Part shown: piece by piece, positions 1 to 7,916 of the stretch
How positions within the stretch are numbered: position 1 is the first letter of the stretch
How the letters are laid out: the number at the start of each line of letters is the position of its first letter
From: Photobacterium iliopiscarium
GTDB taxonomy: Bacteria > Pseudomonadota > Gammaproteobacteria > Enterobacterales > Vibrionaceae
DNA: 64,000 nt
Reading direction: 5' to 3'
NCBI RefSeq assembly: GCF_003026395.1
Contig: NZ_PYOO01000001.1
Span: 310,001 to 374,000 of the forward strand
Notes under the pieces: model-generated
Database searches by the model: none
What the model saw: only the letters and a program-made list of their open reading frames with translations
Told to the model about the DNA's origin: nothing
Program-made: the position numbers and the translations under genes

Positions 1-76
1 ATTTTTCATTATTCAAGATGATGCTTTCATTAATTACAATTGTCATTTTAGTATCCCTAAATTTTATATGATTAAT

Positions 77-364
77 TTATTTGTTTTTTTGTTTTTTTGT
101 TATTTTGTTATTTTGTTTTTCATACCATCGAAGATAATCATCGACTTGTTGTGCACAATTAGATAAAGCGTTTTTTAATCTTGGCAGATCTTCTGAAATT
201 GTTTGTGCTGGTGTTTTACCCACTAATTGGGGTTTATTACATGCCGTTATCAACCACGGCTCAGGTAATAGATGAATAATTTCTATACGTGCAGGTTCAA
301 TACGGGTGCTGCAACCAATCAAGAACATCATCAGGCCAGTAAGTATTAAACTGTTCCTTTTCAT
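77..364 (-). CDS. Rz1-like outer-membrane spanin lipoprotein
   Basis: Small predicted lipoprotein of 95 residues read from the ATG at 364; an in-frame ATG 11 codons upstream at 397 is the alternative. The N terminus is a short hydrophobic segment ending in a lipobox (L-I-G-C, Cys about residue 18). The body is Pro-containing and resembles the LysC/Rz1 proteins of P2-like phages. Its start lies inside the 3' end of the Rz gene in another frame and it runs 220 nt past it, the overlapping arrangement typical of Rz/Rz1 pairs. Known role of the family: outer-membrane half of the spanin complex that disrupts the outer membrane in the last step of lysis. The C-terminal tail is Lys/Asn/Gln-rich low complexity. 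Confidence 0.75.
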   Translation of the reverse strand: MKRNSLILTGLMMFLIGCSTRIEPARIEIIHLLPEPWLITACNKPQLVGKTPAQTISEDLPRLKNALSNCAQQVDDYLRWYEKQNNKITKKQKNK

Positions 365-620
365 ACAACAACTTACGTAACGATTCTGTCGTAACAAGCA
401 GTTCTCCTTGTTGTTTTTCTCTCCGTTTTTCTCGTTGCAGCAATAAGTTATTACTGTCCTTATTCTGATCTACTAATAATTTCAAACTCTCCGTATTTGA
501 TTTATTAATAAGTAGAACATTATCTCTGTCTATAATTAAAGAGCTTAATTCACGATCCATGTATTCAAATTTCACTAATAAAATAAAGATAATTGATAAT
601 AATAATAACCGCATAGACAT
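297..620 (-). CDS. Rz-like inner-membrane spanin (LysB type)
   Basis: A 107-residue protein with one N-terminal membrane segment (about residues 3-17) followed by a highly charged, heptad-like region that should form a coiled coil, and a C-terminal W-P-D-D-V-x-D-W motif seen in P2-type LysB/Rz proteins. Known role: inner-membrane spanin subunit that pairs with the Rz1 lipoprotein across the periplasm. It begins five nt after the endolysin stop and overlaps the Rz1 gene at its 3' end, so it is the third gene of the holin-endolysin-Rz/Rz1 cassette. Confidence 0.75.
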   Translation of the reverse strand: MSMRLLLLSIIFILLVKFEYMDRELSSLIIDRDNVLLINKSNTESLKLLVDQNKDSNNLLLQREKRREKQQGELLVTTESLRKLLYEKEQFNTYWPDDVLDWLQHPY

Positions 621-625
621 ACGTC

Positions 626-1195
626 CTATTCAATACACCGTGAATATTCTGACATCCGCCGCTTCATCAAACCTTTTAGCTTTTTACCTCCGCCATAAAT
701 CCAGCGAGATAATTGCATACAAGCTTGTGGCAATTTCCCAGATTTAACATATATTGATATTTTTGTTTCTGTAAGATCTTTATTCTTTAAAAATCGTTTA
801 CAGCCAGTATTAAAAATAAAAGAAGTTAAAGCGTCATACTGTCCCTGTGTTATTTGATTATCACCAAGAACGTTATTCAAACAATATTCTGCTTGCTGAA
901 TATTTAACACCCAATCCTTTGCTACTTGTTTATTGTCTATAATATTTTTTGTTATATTATGAATATTACCAATACCATTTGTTTTATATCCCGCAGGACA
1001 ATGATAAGCATCTAACCTACAACCTTCATAGTCTCCTATTAATTTTAATCCTTTATATGTTAATTTTAATTTCCCTTGGCTCTCTCCAGCAATAATTACA
1101 TTTCCGATGGGTAATGTACTATTGTTAACTCCGCCATCACCAAGGAGTGCTATAACAGCAGTAATTGAGCATAAAATTGGTCTTAACTTACTCAT
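626..1195 (-). CDS. Phage endolysin, GH24 lysozyme of the P1 Lyz (SAR) type
   Basis: 189 residues. The catalytic region keeps the E-(8)-C-(5)-T arrangement of P1 Lyz (E57, C66, T72), in which Cys replaces the usual Asp, followed by an N-G-I-G-N motif. The N terminus (residues 1-20) is weakly hydrophobic and carries a Cys at position 9. In P1 Lyz such a signal-arrest-release (SAR) segment tethers the enzyme inactive in the membrane, and a Cys in the segment re-bonds to free the active-site Cys on release. That mechanism is inferred here from the matching Cys pattern (C9, C59, C66). The start overlaps the holin stop by 8 nt, which suggests translational coupling. It cleaves the glycan strands of peptidoglycan. 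Confidence 0.85.
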   Translation of the reverse strand: MSKLRPILCSITAVIALLGDGGVNNSTLPIGNVIIAGESQGKLKLTYKGLKLIGDYEGCRLDAYHCPAGYKTNGIGNIHNITKNIIDNKQVAKDWVLNIQQAEYCLNNVLGDNQITQGQYDALTSFIFNTGCKRFLKNKDLTETKISIYVKSGKLPQACMQLSRWIYGGGKKLKGLMKRRMSEYSRCIE

Positions 1196-1391
1196 GGATA
1201 AATATTCCTTTCTCTCTAGCTATTTGCTGCATAACTTTCTTATGCCAATAACTCAACGATAAAGCGAATATCCCCATAAAGAGTGAAATAATCAAAGACC
1301 AAGCTTCTATTGTCATGAATTGAAAATGACCAATGATAAGATAAACAACAAATATCATTTTATTTATTAACCAATCCAATAACTCATACAT
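1188..1391 (-). CDS. Phage holin, two membrane segments
   Basis: A 67-residue protein with two hydrophobic segments (about residues 10-22 and 30-48) and a basic, charged C-terminal tail. It lies directly upstream of the endolysin and overlaps it by 8 nt. Size, topology and position fit HP1-family class II holins. An AAGGAA ribosome site precedes the ATG at 1391. With a SAR endolysin, the holin could act as a pinholin that depolarises the membrane; that is inference. Confidence 0.7.
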   Translation of the reverse strand: MYELLDWLINKMIFVVYLIIGHFQFMTIEAWSLIISLFMGIFALSLSYWHKKVMQQIAREKGIFIHE

Positions 1392-1847
1392 CTTATAATT
1401 CCTTGTTTAATCAGAGTAAATGAGGATCCCCTCCCCCAAATTTCTATCTCTAATGATGTGAGTTTCAATATTGATATTTCTGGTCACTCCAACGTTTTAC
1501 TTGATGCGGTGATTATTATTCATTTGAAGATTTGATGCATCATTTGTCGTTATGATGTTCTCGGAAAACAGCAAGAATCCGAATATATCCGAATAACACT
1601 TTGCCATTTGAGATAAAAGAAAGGGTTTTATGACAGAATTACGTAATTAGCGGACATCTCATTAACTAAAAAACAGCAGATTAACGTTAATTACGGTAGG
1701 TAAAACTATCATTCCTATAAAAGTAAAAATTTGAGCTTATCTATGTCGAGCTAAATGCTCATCATGATTTAGCTCTTTATGGGTAATGACATTGTTTATA
1801 TAAATGATTCTTGAATTTTTACCTTCACTATTAAGCAGGTAATTCAA
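1392..1847. other. Gene-free gap between lysis cassette and ogr
   Basis: 456 bp with no convincing ORF on either strand. It should hold the minus-strand late promoter for the lysis genes and the plus-strand promoter for the Ogr-like gene, but I could not assign either with confidence. In a complete P2-like phage, head genes would be expected upstream of the holin; none are here. Confidence 0.6.
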
Positions 1848-2102
1848 ATGGCAATGCGTATTCATTGTACTCAGTGTGGCGGAAAAGCACGTATCAATAA
1901 AACAAACTGGTTTTCAAATGCTGCAGCAGACTTATATTGTTCATGCTCTGATCCCGAATGTGGACATACTTTCGTTATGTCTTTAGGTTTCAGTCATACC
2001 ATTAGTCCGTCTGCAAAAAATGTAAATGACCTTGTTATTGCATTAGTCAAAACAATGCCACCAGAAAAAGTGAAAGAGCTTCATCAAATGCTAACGATCT
2101 AA
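1848..2102 (+). CDS. ogr: Ogr/Delta-type zinc-finger late transcription activator
   Basis: 84 residues with the Ogr/Delta pattern: C-x2-C near the N terminus (C8, C11), then C-x-C-x4-C around residues 31-38, followed by a T-F-V-M-S-L-x-F-S-H-T motif strongly reminiscent of Ogr proteins from P2/HP1/K139-like phages. Known role: binds upstream of phage late promoters and recruits RNA polymerase through the alpha subunit. The start at 1848 has an AGG at 1837-1839; an alternative ATG lies two codons on at 1854. A strong terminator follows at once. It is the best single marker that the left end is P2-like prophage DNA. Confidence 0.88.
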   Translation: MAMRIHCTQCGGKARINKTNWFSNAAADLYCSCSDPECGHTFVMSLGFSHTISPSAKNVNDLVIALVKTMPPEKVKELHQMLTI

Positions 2103-2108
2103 CCTCAT

Positions 2109-2135
2109 GCGGAACGTTTTATACGTTCCGCTTTT
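2109..2135 (+). terminator. Terminator after ogr
   Basis: Nine-bp perfect stem (2109-2117 with 2123-2131), five-nt loop, then a T run. Confidence 0.85.
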
Positions 2136-2520
2136 ATACTCACAAAATCACAATGCATATCTAAATCATTTATATGTTTAGGATTGTACGGGGAATACCG
2201 TAATCTCTCGCTTTTAGGATGTATAAGATTAACTATCACATCACCACTAAAAATAAATGACTACAAATTGATACATATACCAATACCCTCTATATAAACG
2301 AGTCAAATGTGACAAAACACCCTAAAATAATATGCTATAAGTTTCACCAATGTTCCTATCTGAGCAAATTTACACACCAACACATAAACTAAATGTATAA
2401 TTAATAAAAAATACATTAGCCGAACATTATGCTTAAGATAGTCACCCGCGCGTATTATCATCGGCATTAGAGGCTTAATCTGTTGTTATTCCATTACCTT
2501 GATAAGGTTGATAGTTCAAA
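2136..2520. other. Gene-free leader region upstream of the CI-type repressor
   Basis: 385 bp, A+T-rich, no convincing gene. It contains an inverted repeat AATGTAT (2392-2398) / ATACATT (2411-2417) that could be an operator, and presumably the repressor promoter. Confidence 0.5.
2392..2417. promoter_or_regulatory. Candidate operator (inverted repeat)
   Basis: Seven-bp inverted repeat with a 12-bp centre in the leader of the repressor gene. Spacing of the half-sites suits a dimeric helix-turn-helix protein. Only one copy is seen, so this is a weak call. Confidence 0.25.
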
Positions 2521-3153
2521 ATGAAACCTAATCCGATACATAAATCTCATATTCCTACTATTTCTACCTATTCATATCTCGGTGGAAAAGCCGTCACATC
2601 TAAATTATGTTCAGTATTAGAGGTTGATGAGTATCAAGATCTTGCTGATGTTTTTGGGATTCCACGAGGCACCGTCTCTACATGGCACTCAAGAGAAACA
2701 ACACCGTTTGAAATCGCTATTCGATCTCACTTAACGACAGGGGTGTCATTACGGTGGTTATTATTAAATGAAGGTGATGCTTTTCCAGCAATGACTAATA
2801 ATGAAACAACATCCAATGTATTAATGTTGCCTCATTATCAGTTAAAGTCAGGTGAACTCACTGCGCTTCCTGCCCTTTCTTTTGATCCAGCATTAATTCA
2901 ACATGCTAATACTGAATCTCACCACTTTATGGCGCTACAAACCGCGTCAAAAACCATGATCATCGATCAGAATGATACTTTACCGATCAGCGGCAGTTAT
3001 TTAATTACTATTGATAACTTAATGTCGATTAATGACATTCAACGTTTACCGGGTAATCAGCTCGTATTACATTATGGTCAATCTTCTATCGCTATTGCTC
3101 AAGCAGACATCAATATCATGGGTAAAGTTATCATTTCTATAAACCATATCTAA
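2521..3153 (+). CDS. Phage CI-type repressor
   Basis: 210 residues. The N-terminal third (about residues 28-80) looks like the CI helix-turn-helix domain of P2/HP1/K139-type phages (Phage_CI_repr): a short-helix segment, then G-I-P-R-G-T-V-S-T-W-H as the recognition helix. The C-terminal half (about 100-205) is compatible with the LexA/peptidase S24-like dimerisation domain, though I do not see a clear catalytic Ser-Lys pair. Known role: maintains lysogeny by repressing early promoters. It shares strand with the Ogr-like gene but is separated from it by a terminator and 385 bp. No integrase, Cox or replication gene follows; host genes begin right after its terminator. Confidence 0.8.
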   Translation: MKPNPIHKSHIPTISTYSYLGGKAVTSKLCSVLEVDEYQDLADVFGIPRGTVSTWHSRETTPFEIAIRSHLTTGVSLRWLLLNEGDAFPAMTNNETTSNVLMLPHYQLKSGELTALPALSFDPALIQHANTESHHFMALQTASKTMIIDQNDTLPISGSYLITIDNLMSINDIQRLPGNQLVLHYGQSSIAIAQADINIMGKVIISINHI

Positions 3154-3190
3154 ATAGACCCTGATTGTTGCTTACCGATAAAAACAAAAA

Positions 3191-3214
3191 AGGCGATCCG
3201 AAGATCGCCTTATA
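3191..3214. terminator. Bidirectional terminator between cI and BCCT gene
   Basis: Eight-bp perfect stem (3191-3198 / 3203-3210) with A run before and T-rich stretch after; serves both convergent genes. Confidence 0.8.
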
Positions 3215-3243
3215 TATTTATCTCTTAATTAATTAGTTACTCT

Positions 3244-5166
3244 CTATGCTTTTTGCACTTCAAGCTCTAACGTTTCTTCTTTCTGCTTCATTATATCGTT
3301 AAATACTATCCGTGCTTCTTGAGCTAATTCAGATGCTTCAAGTTTCGCTTCTTTAGCAGCCATCGCCTCTGCTGTTAGGCGGTGCAATTCTTCTGCTAAT
3401 TCTTGAGGTACATCACCAGAGTCAATACCACTATCACCACTTGCTAATGCTTGGGCACGAATTGTTTTCTTGATCGTCCAGATTGCATTCAATGCATCAC
3501 GCTCAGTATTAGCCGCTTCAATCGCTATATCTTTTAATTGTTCAAATTTCGCAAGCGCCATACCTTCGGTTGACCATGGATCAACATCAGGCAATTCTTC
3601 AATATTAATGACTGGATCTTCGTAACCATCTTGATTTCTTAAATCTAGTGACGCTGCTTTTACCGCTGAAATCATTAACATGACTGTGATGAATAACAAA
3701 GGTAAACCACCCACAATAGCCGCCGTTTGTAATGTTTCCAATCCCCCCATAAACATCAATACTGATGGCATAAATGACATTGCAAATGCCCAAAACAAAC
3801 GGTTCCAACGCATAGGTTCTTCTGTAACATCATTTTGAACAACTGAAGCAAGAATGTATGAGATTGAGTCAAAGGTTGTTGCGGTAAAAATCAAACATAA
3901 CAGTGTAAATACGGCAATAACAATGGTACTGAATGGCAATTGTTCAAGAATAGAGAAGATAGCTTTAGTTGCGCCATCTGCATTCAAAATACCAACAACA
4001 TCCAGAGCACCTGATAATTGTAGTGATAAACCGTAGTTACCCAGCACCATGAAGAAAAGGAAACAACCCATCGAACCGAAGAAGATAGAGCCCGTCACCA
4101 TTTGCTTAATTGTACGACCACGAGAAATACGAGCGATAAATAAGCCCATGCTTGGCGCAAAGACTAACCACCATGCCCAGTAGAAAATAGTCCAATCTTG
4201 TGGGAAGTGTGTATCTTCAAATGTACCATAACCACCGAAAGGTTCTGCCCAAGTTGCCATGATGAAGAAGTTAGATAGCATACGTCCCAATGAATCGAGG
4301 CCTGTTTCTAACATGAAAATCGTTGGGCCAGCAATAAGAATAAAGGCAAGTAAGCCTAATGCTCCCCAAAAGTTAATGTTACTCAGAACTTTAATGCCTT
4401 TTTCCATACCAGCATAAGCAGAGTATCCAAAGATACAGGTACAGATAAGCAATACTATAATCTGTGTTTCTGTCGTCTTAGGCGTGCCAAATAGATAATG
4501 TGCACCTTCAGTAATCAATGGTGCGGCCAAACCTAATGTTGTAGCACCGCCACCTAATAATCCAAAAATAAACAAGACATCAATAACTTTGCCAATCCAA
4601 CCATGGCTACGCGCTTCACCAATAACAGGCATTAATGCAGCCGACACTTTTAATACAGGTTGTTTACGTACGTAAAAGAAATAAGCAATAGGCACGGCGG
4701 GTACAAGATAAATACACCATGCAATAGGTCCCCAGTGGAAGACGCCATAAGTTGCAGCCCAGCGTACCGCTTCTTCACTTCCAGGTTCTAATTGAAATGG
4801 TGGACTTTGATAATAATAAGCCCACTCAATAGCACCCCAGTACAAAATACTGGCACCGATACCACCACAAAATAACATCGCAGCCCAGGATGCGGTTTTA
4901 AATTCAGGTGCTTCATCCGCATCACCTAATTTAATTTGGCCGATGTCAGAAAAAACAATATAGATCATAAAGAAAAAAGCAGCCATACCAAGCGCTAAAT
5001 ATAAAAAACCCAGAGTATCTGTCATAAACGTTTTAGCAACGGCAATCCACTCTGCACCTTCTTTAGGAAATAAAAGAAGCGGAACTACCACCAAAATCAG
5101 CATTGTTAAGGCCCCAAAGAATGTGGGCTTATCAATTAATTCGAAATTTTTACGTAATGTATTCAA
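3244..5166 (-). CDS. BCCT-family (betaine/carnitine/choline-type) transporter
   Basis: 640 residues with twelve predicted membrane segments. It shows the BCCT signature G-L-F-I-A-R-I-S-R-G-R-T in the second half and the TM3/TM4 region Y-W-G-A-I-E-W-A-Y-Y-Y, which is closer to CaiT-like members than to BetP/BetT. Known family role: uptake or exchange of quaternary ammonium compounds for osmoprotection or carnitine metabolism; the substrate cannot be decided here. The last ~110 residues form a long cytoplasmic, Glu/Ala/Lys-rich, probably coiled-coil tail. It is a single-gene unit; no caiABCDE-like or betAB genes are nearby. Confidence 0.88.
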   Translation of the reverse strand: MNTLRKNFELIDKPTFFGALTMLILVVVPLLLFPKEGAEWIAVAKTFMTDTLGFLYLALGMAAFFFMIYIVFSDIGQIKLGDADEAPEFKTASWAAMLFCGGIGASILYWGAIEWAYYYQSPPFQLEPGSEEAVRWAATYGVFHWGPIAWCIYLVPAVPIAYFFYVRKQPVLKVSAALMPVIGEARSHGWIGKVIDVLFIFGLLGGGATTLGLAAPLITEGAHYLFGTPKTTETQIIVLLICTCIFGYSAYAGMEKGIKVLSNINFWGALGLLAFILIAGPTIFMLETGLDSLGRMLSNFFIMATWAEPFGGYGTFEDTHFPQDWTIFYWAWWLVFAPSMGLFIARISRGRTIKQMVTGSIFFGSMGCFLFFMVLGNYGLSLQLSGALDVVGILNADGATKAIFSILEQLPFSTIVIAVFTLLCLIFTATTFDSISYILASVVQNDVTEEPMRWNRLFWAFAMSFMPSVLMFMGGLETLQTAAIVGGLPLLFITVMLMISAVKAASLDLRNQDGYEDPVINIEELPDVDPWSTEGMALAKFEQLKDIAIEAANTERDALNAIWTIKKTIRAQALASGDSGIDSGDVPQELAEELHRLTAEAMAAKEAKLEASELAQEARIVFNDIMKQKEETLELEVQKA

Positions 5167-5754
5167 ACGATATCCTTACTGCTATATATCATCCATGAAA
5201 AGTTACATATATGATGTTCTTTTAACACTAATCATACAAATAACATCCGCAATGGTAACGATGAATTTTTTTTATCAATACAAAAATCATCAGTTATTTG
5301 AACAAATACGATCTCTTTGATTAATTTACAATCATAAAAACCACATCTAAGTTACAAATAGAAACAAATAATAAAATTATATGCTAATTAACTTTAATAT
5401 TAAGAATAACATATGCGCTCAATGTAATATTAATAGTTAAATCTATGGATATTTAACAACAAAGAATCCATTACGTTATTATCTATTCTCTTATGGTATG
5501 GATAACATTGGTGCATAATTTAAGCACCATCATTATAATTTGAAATAATTAATATTTAACCTTACTCGCATTATTTAAGTAACGTAAATAGACACATTAC
5601 TTCCCACGTGATTTTTAATTTAAATAAAAAGTAGTAAAAATGACAATTAAATAGAAAAAATGAGATTTAGTTACAACTATAGCGACTATTTTTAGTGTCT
5701 TATTATAAAAGTTAAGTACAATAGGCAAAATTACTTTTATTTAGAATTAATAAC
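5167..5754. other. A+T-rich intergenic region between BCCT gene and hns
   Basis: 588 bp without a convincing gene, between two divergent genes, so it must hold both promoters. Very A+T-rich, as expected for a region bound by H-NS. No clear riboswitch or small RNA hairpin found. Confidence 0.5.
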
Positions 5755-6147
5755 ATGATTGAAACTCTTTTAAATCTACGCTCTTTAAGAGCTCAAGCGC
5801 GTGAAATGTCTATTGAAGATCTACAAGAAGGTCTACAAAAGTTCACCCAAGTCGTTGAAGAACGTCGCGTGGAAGAAGAAGCAGCTAAAGCAGAAAATAA
5901 AGAACAAGAAGCAAAACTGCAGAAGTACCGCGATATGCTTGCAGCAGAGGGAATTACACCTGAAGAATTAATCGCATTAATGGGTGATGCTCCAAAAACA
6001 AAGAAAAAACGTGCTAGCCGACCAGCTAAATACAAGTTTGTTGACGAAAACGGTGATGAGAAAACGTGGACAGGCCAAGGCCGTACACCGAAAGCATTAC
6101 AACAACTATTAGATAATGGCGACGCGCTAGCAAGCTTCGAAATCTAA
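5755..6147 (+). CDS. hns: H-NS nucleoid-associated silencer
   Basis: 130 residues, the usual H-NS length. The N-terminal half is the helical oligomerisation domain (L-R-S-L-R-A-Q-A-R-E near residue 8, then a charged coiled coil). The linker is Lys/Arg-rich, and the C-terminal domain carries the canonical DNA-binding loop T-W-T-G-Q-G-R-T-P at about residues 102-110, preceded by Y-K-F-V-D-E-N-G. Known role: binds curved A+T-rich DNA, oligomerises and silences horizontally acquired genes. Single-gene unit with a strong terminator. Confidence 0.96.
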   Translation: MIETLLNLRSLRAQAREMSIEDLQEGLQKFTQVVEERRVEEEAAKAENKEQEAKLQKYRDMLAAEGITPEELIALMGDAPKTKKKRASRPAKYKFVDENGDEKTWTGQGRTPKALQQLLDNGDALASFEI

Positions 6148-6191
6148 TTTAGATAAAACTTATTTATATTTAATTAAGTTAATGATTAATA

Positions 6192-6225
6192 AACGCTCGT
6201 TGTATAAAACAATGAGCGTTTTTCT
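6192..6225 (+). terminator. hns terminator
   Basis: Twelve-bp stem with one G-U pair (6192-6203 / 6209-6220) followed by a T run. Confidence 0.85.
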
Positions 6226-6266
6226 ATCAATAAACAATTAAAAACAATCGTTTCATTGCTATAAAC

Positions 6267-6836
6267 TTATTTGTTTTCAGCAGCTTGTTGTTCAGGCGTG
6301 TCATTTCTAGTCGTAAATAATTTATACGTCATAATAATAATAACTAATGCCTTAATAACCATCATCTGGGGATTACCAAAATACCCCACCATCCCAACAA
6401 AACCAGATAACAACATCAATATGCGGTATTTTTTTAATTCCGTCATATATAAAGCAATAACAATAACACCTAAATCAACAAACTGTAATCCAACCGCTAA
6501 CGTTGGCTCTGCAATAAACGCATTAATCGCGACATAAACAATGTATGATATGCCAATAACCATTACCGCAGCTAATAATTGAATAATGATTTTCGCAGTT
6601 TGAGTGAAATCTTTAAAATATCGATATAAATTAATCGCTGTAACCGATAGATTAAGAATAACTTTTGGCCACCACCCCATCAAAACTGACCATATAGTAT
6701 CATTTGTGGCAGAAGCAAAAGCAGCATAACGTGTCACTTTCATCGTGTTAAATATAGTGATTAATATATAAAACACCACTGATGTCCATCCCAATACATC
6801 CTTTAATAGATCAATCACAGCAATATCTCTCAACAT
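6267..6836 (-). CDS. Multi-pass inner-membrane protein, unknown function
   Basis: 189 residues with about six hydrophobic segments and a short hydrophilic Gln/Glu-rich C terminus. Around residue 45 it has N-D-T-I-W-S-V-L-M-G-W-W-P-K followed by N-L-x-x-T-A-I-N-L-Y-R-Y. The pattern of repeated Asn-containing helices is loosely like small YgjV/PnuC-type membrane proteins, but I cannot assign a family. It stands alone between hns (convergent) and a long intergenic gap. Confidence 0.7.
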   Translation of the reverse strand: MLRDIAVIDLLKDVLGWTSVVFYILITIFNTMKVTRYAAFASATNDTIWSVLMGWWPKVILNLSVTAINLYRYFKDFTQTAKIIIQLLAAVMVIGISYIVYVAINAFIAEPTLAVGLQFVDLGVIVIALYMTELKKYRILMLLSGFVGMVGYFGNPQMMVIKALVIIIMTYKLFTTRNDTPEQQAAENK

Positions 6837-7155
6837 ACCATTAACGATTAATGGTTATTTTAATATTAATATTTAACGTATATCCATATATATGGTGGAA
6901 TAACACTAAAATTTTAGTGAATAGTATCATATGACATTCTATTATTACATCAAGCCATTAGCTTAATTTAATCTTCTTATCACTCCATTTTTTATAAAAT
7001 AACACCTACGTCTATATTATTTATTCTCTCTTAAATTAAATCCTTATAATAATTAATATATTGACACTCTGTTTTAAAACGATCGCTAAAGCACTAAGCT
7101 AAAATTGGCAATATTTATAAGGTTTCTAGGATTAAATGTCTTATGTCTATGATAT
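6837..7155. other. A+T-rich intergenic region, no gene seen
   Basis: About 320 bp holding the promoter side of the membrane-protein gene and ending at the terminator of the next minus-strand gene. No supported feature inside. Confidence 0.5.
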
Positions 7156-7184
7156 AAAAAACCGCCAATTGACTAGCGGTTTTT
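7156..7184 (-). terminator. Terminator of the AhpD-like gene
   Basis: Stem AAAACCGC/GCGGTTTT (7158-7165 / 7176-7183) flanked by A and T runs; lies just past the minus-strand gene ending at 7207. Confidence 0.8.
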
Positions 7185-7206
7185 AAACTACTCTATTCAT
7201 CTATAT

Positions 7207-7728
7207 TTAAATCAATGTGTTATCTAAGAAATAATCGGTATTAAAACTTGATTGACACATGGTTAACACTGAAGCAGCTAATCTTAATGCCATATTGATC
7301 GAATCATCAGATTCATTACAAGAACGTAATAGCAAAATATGATTATTTAAACAACTGTATCCTTTATTCACTAAACATGCAGCAATACAGGCATAGTAGT
7401 AACTTGTTATATCTTCAACATCTAATTCTTTTAAAGGCGCTAATTGCATTGCATTGGTTGTATTACACGTTAAATCAATATGATGCATTGCCATATAATA
7501 AGTATTCGTCGCGGCCATTCTAACGACTGCATGATGAATATCTTTACGATTAATAATCGTTATATCACCAACAAGATGTTGAATAGTTTGTAATACTTTT
7601 TTATTTTGAGTTGCAAGCGCCGCAGCATAAACAATATACTGCATTCTATTAGTGGATAATAATGATTGGCGAGATATTAATGCATTCAGTAATTCTGCAT
7701 GTTCATCTTTTTTATCGATAGTTGACAT
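7207..7728 (-). CDS. AhpD/carboxymuconolactone-decarboxylase-like protein with incomplete CxxC
   Basis: 173 residues, all-helical in character. Two segments resemble AhpD: M-A-A-T-N-T-Y-Y-M-A (residues 71-80) and the active-site helix N-K-G-Y-S-C-L-N-N-H (121-130). In AhpD this helix has C-x2-C-x3-H. Here the second Cys (C126) and the His (H130) are kept, but the first Cys is Gly123, and the acidic proton-relay residue is not evident. The protein could be a one-Cys peroxidase-like enzyme or a binding protein derived from the fold. The family call is inference from motif spacing. It lies about 190 bp downstream of the sigma-factor gene on the same strand, with a terminator between them. Confidence 0.5.
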   Translation of the reverse strand: MSTIDKKDEHAELLNALISRQSLLSTNRMQYIVYAAALATQNKKVLQTIQHLVGDITIINRKDIHHAVVRMAATNTYYMAMHHIDLTCNTTNAMQLAPLKELDVEDITSYYYACIAACLVNKGYSCLNNHILLLRSCNESDDSINMALRLAASVLTMCQSSFNTDYFLDNTLI

Positions 7729-7867
7729 AGCAATACTCCTAAACTTATGAATGATAATGATTTTATCATCAAGGATATAAGTTCATAATATGCTCATCAA
7801 TATAAAGCGCAATCTACAGATATGGAGCATAACTCTGTATTTATGATCAATAGATCAAAAAATAAAA

Positions 7868-7888
7868 AAGATGACAATCGTCATCCCT
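7868..7888 (-). terminator. Terminator of the sigma-factor gene
   Basis: GATGAC/GTCATC stem (7870-7875 / 7880-7885) followed, on the minus strand, by a T6 run. Confidence 0.7.
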
Positions 7889-7916
7889 TTGCTAATTTGA
7901 ATAAAAATAATTAGTT

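Noticed and set aside
5123-5320. 65-residue plus-strand ORF overlapping the start of the BCCT gene
   Set aside because: Antisense overlap, low-complexity A+T-rich composition, no ribosome site.
6267-6836. Assignment to the YgjV or PnuC family
   Set aside because: Similar membrane layout only; no diagnostic motif could be confirmed by eye.
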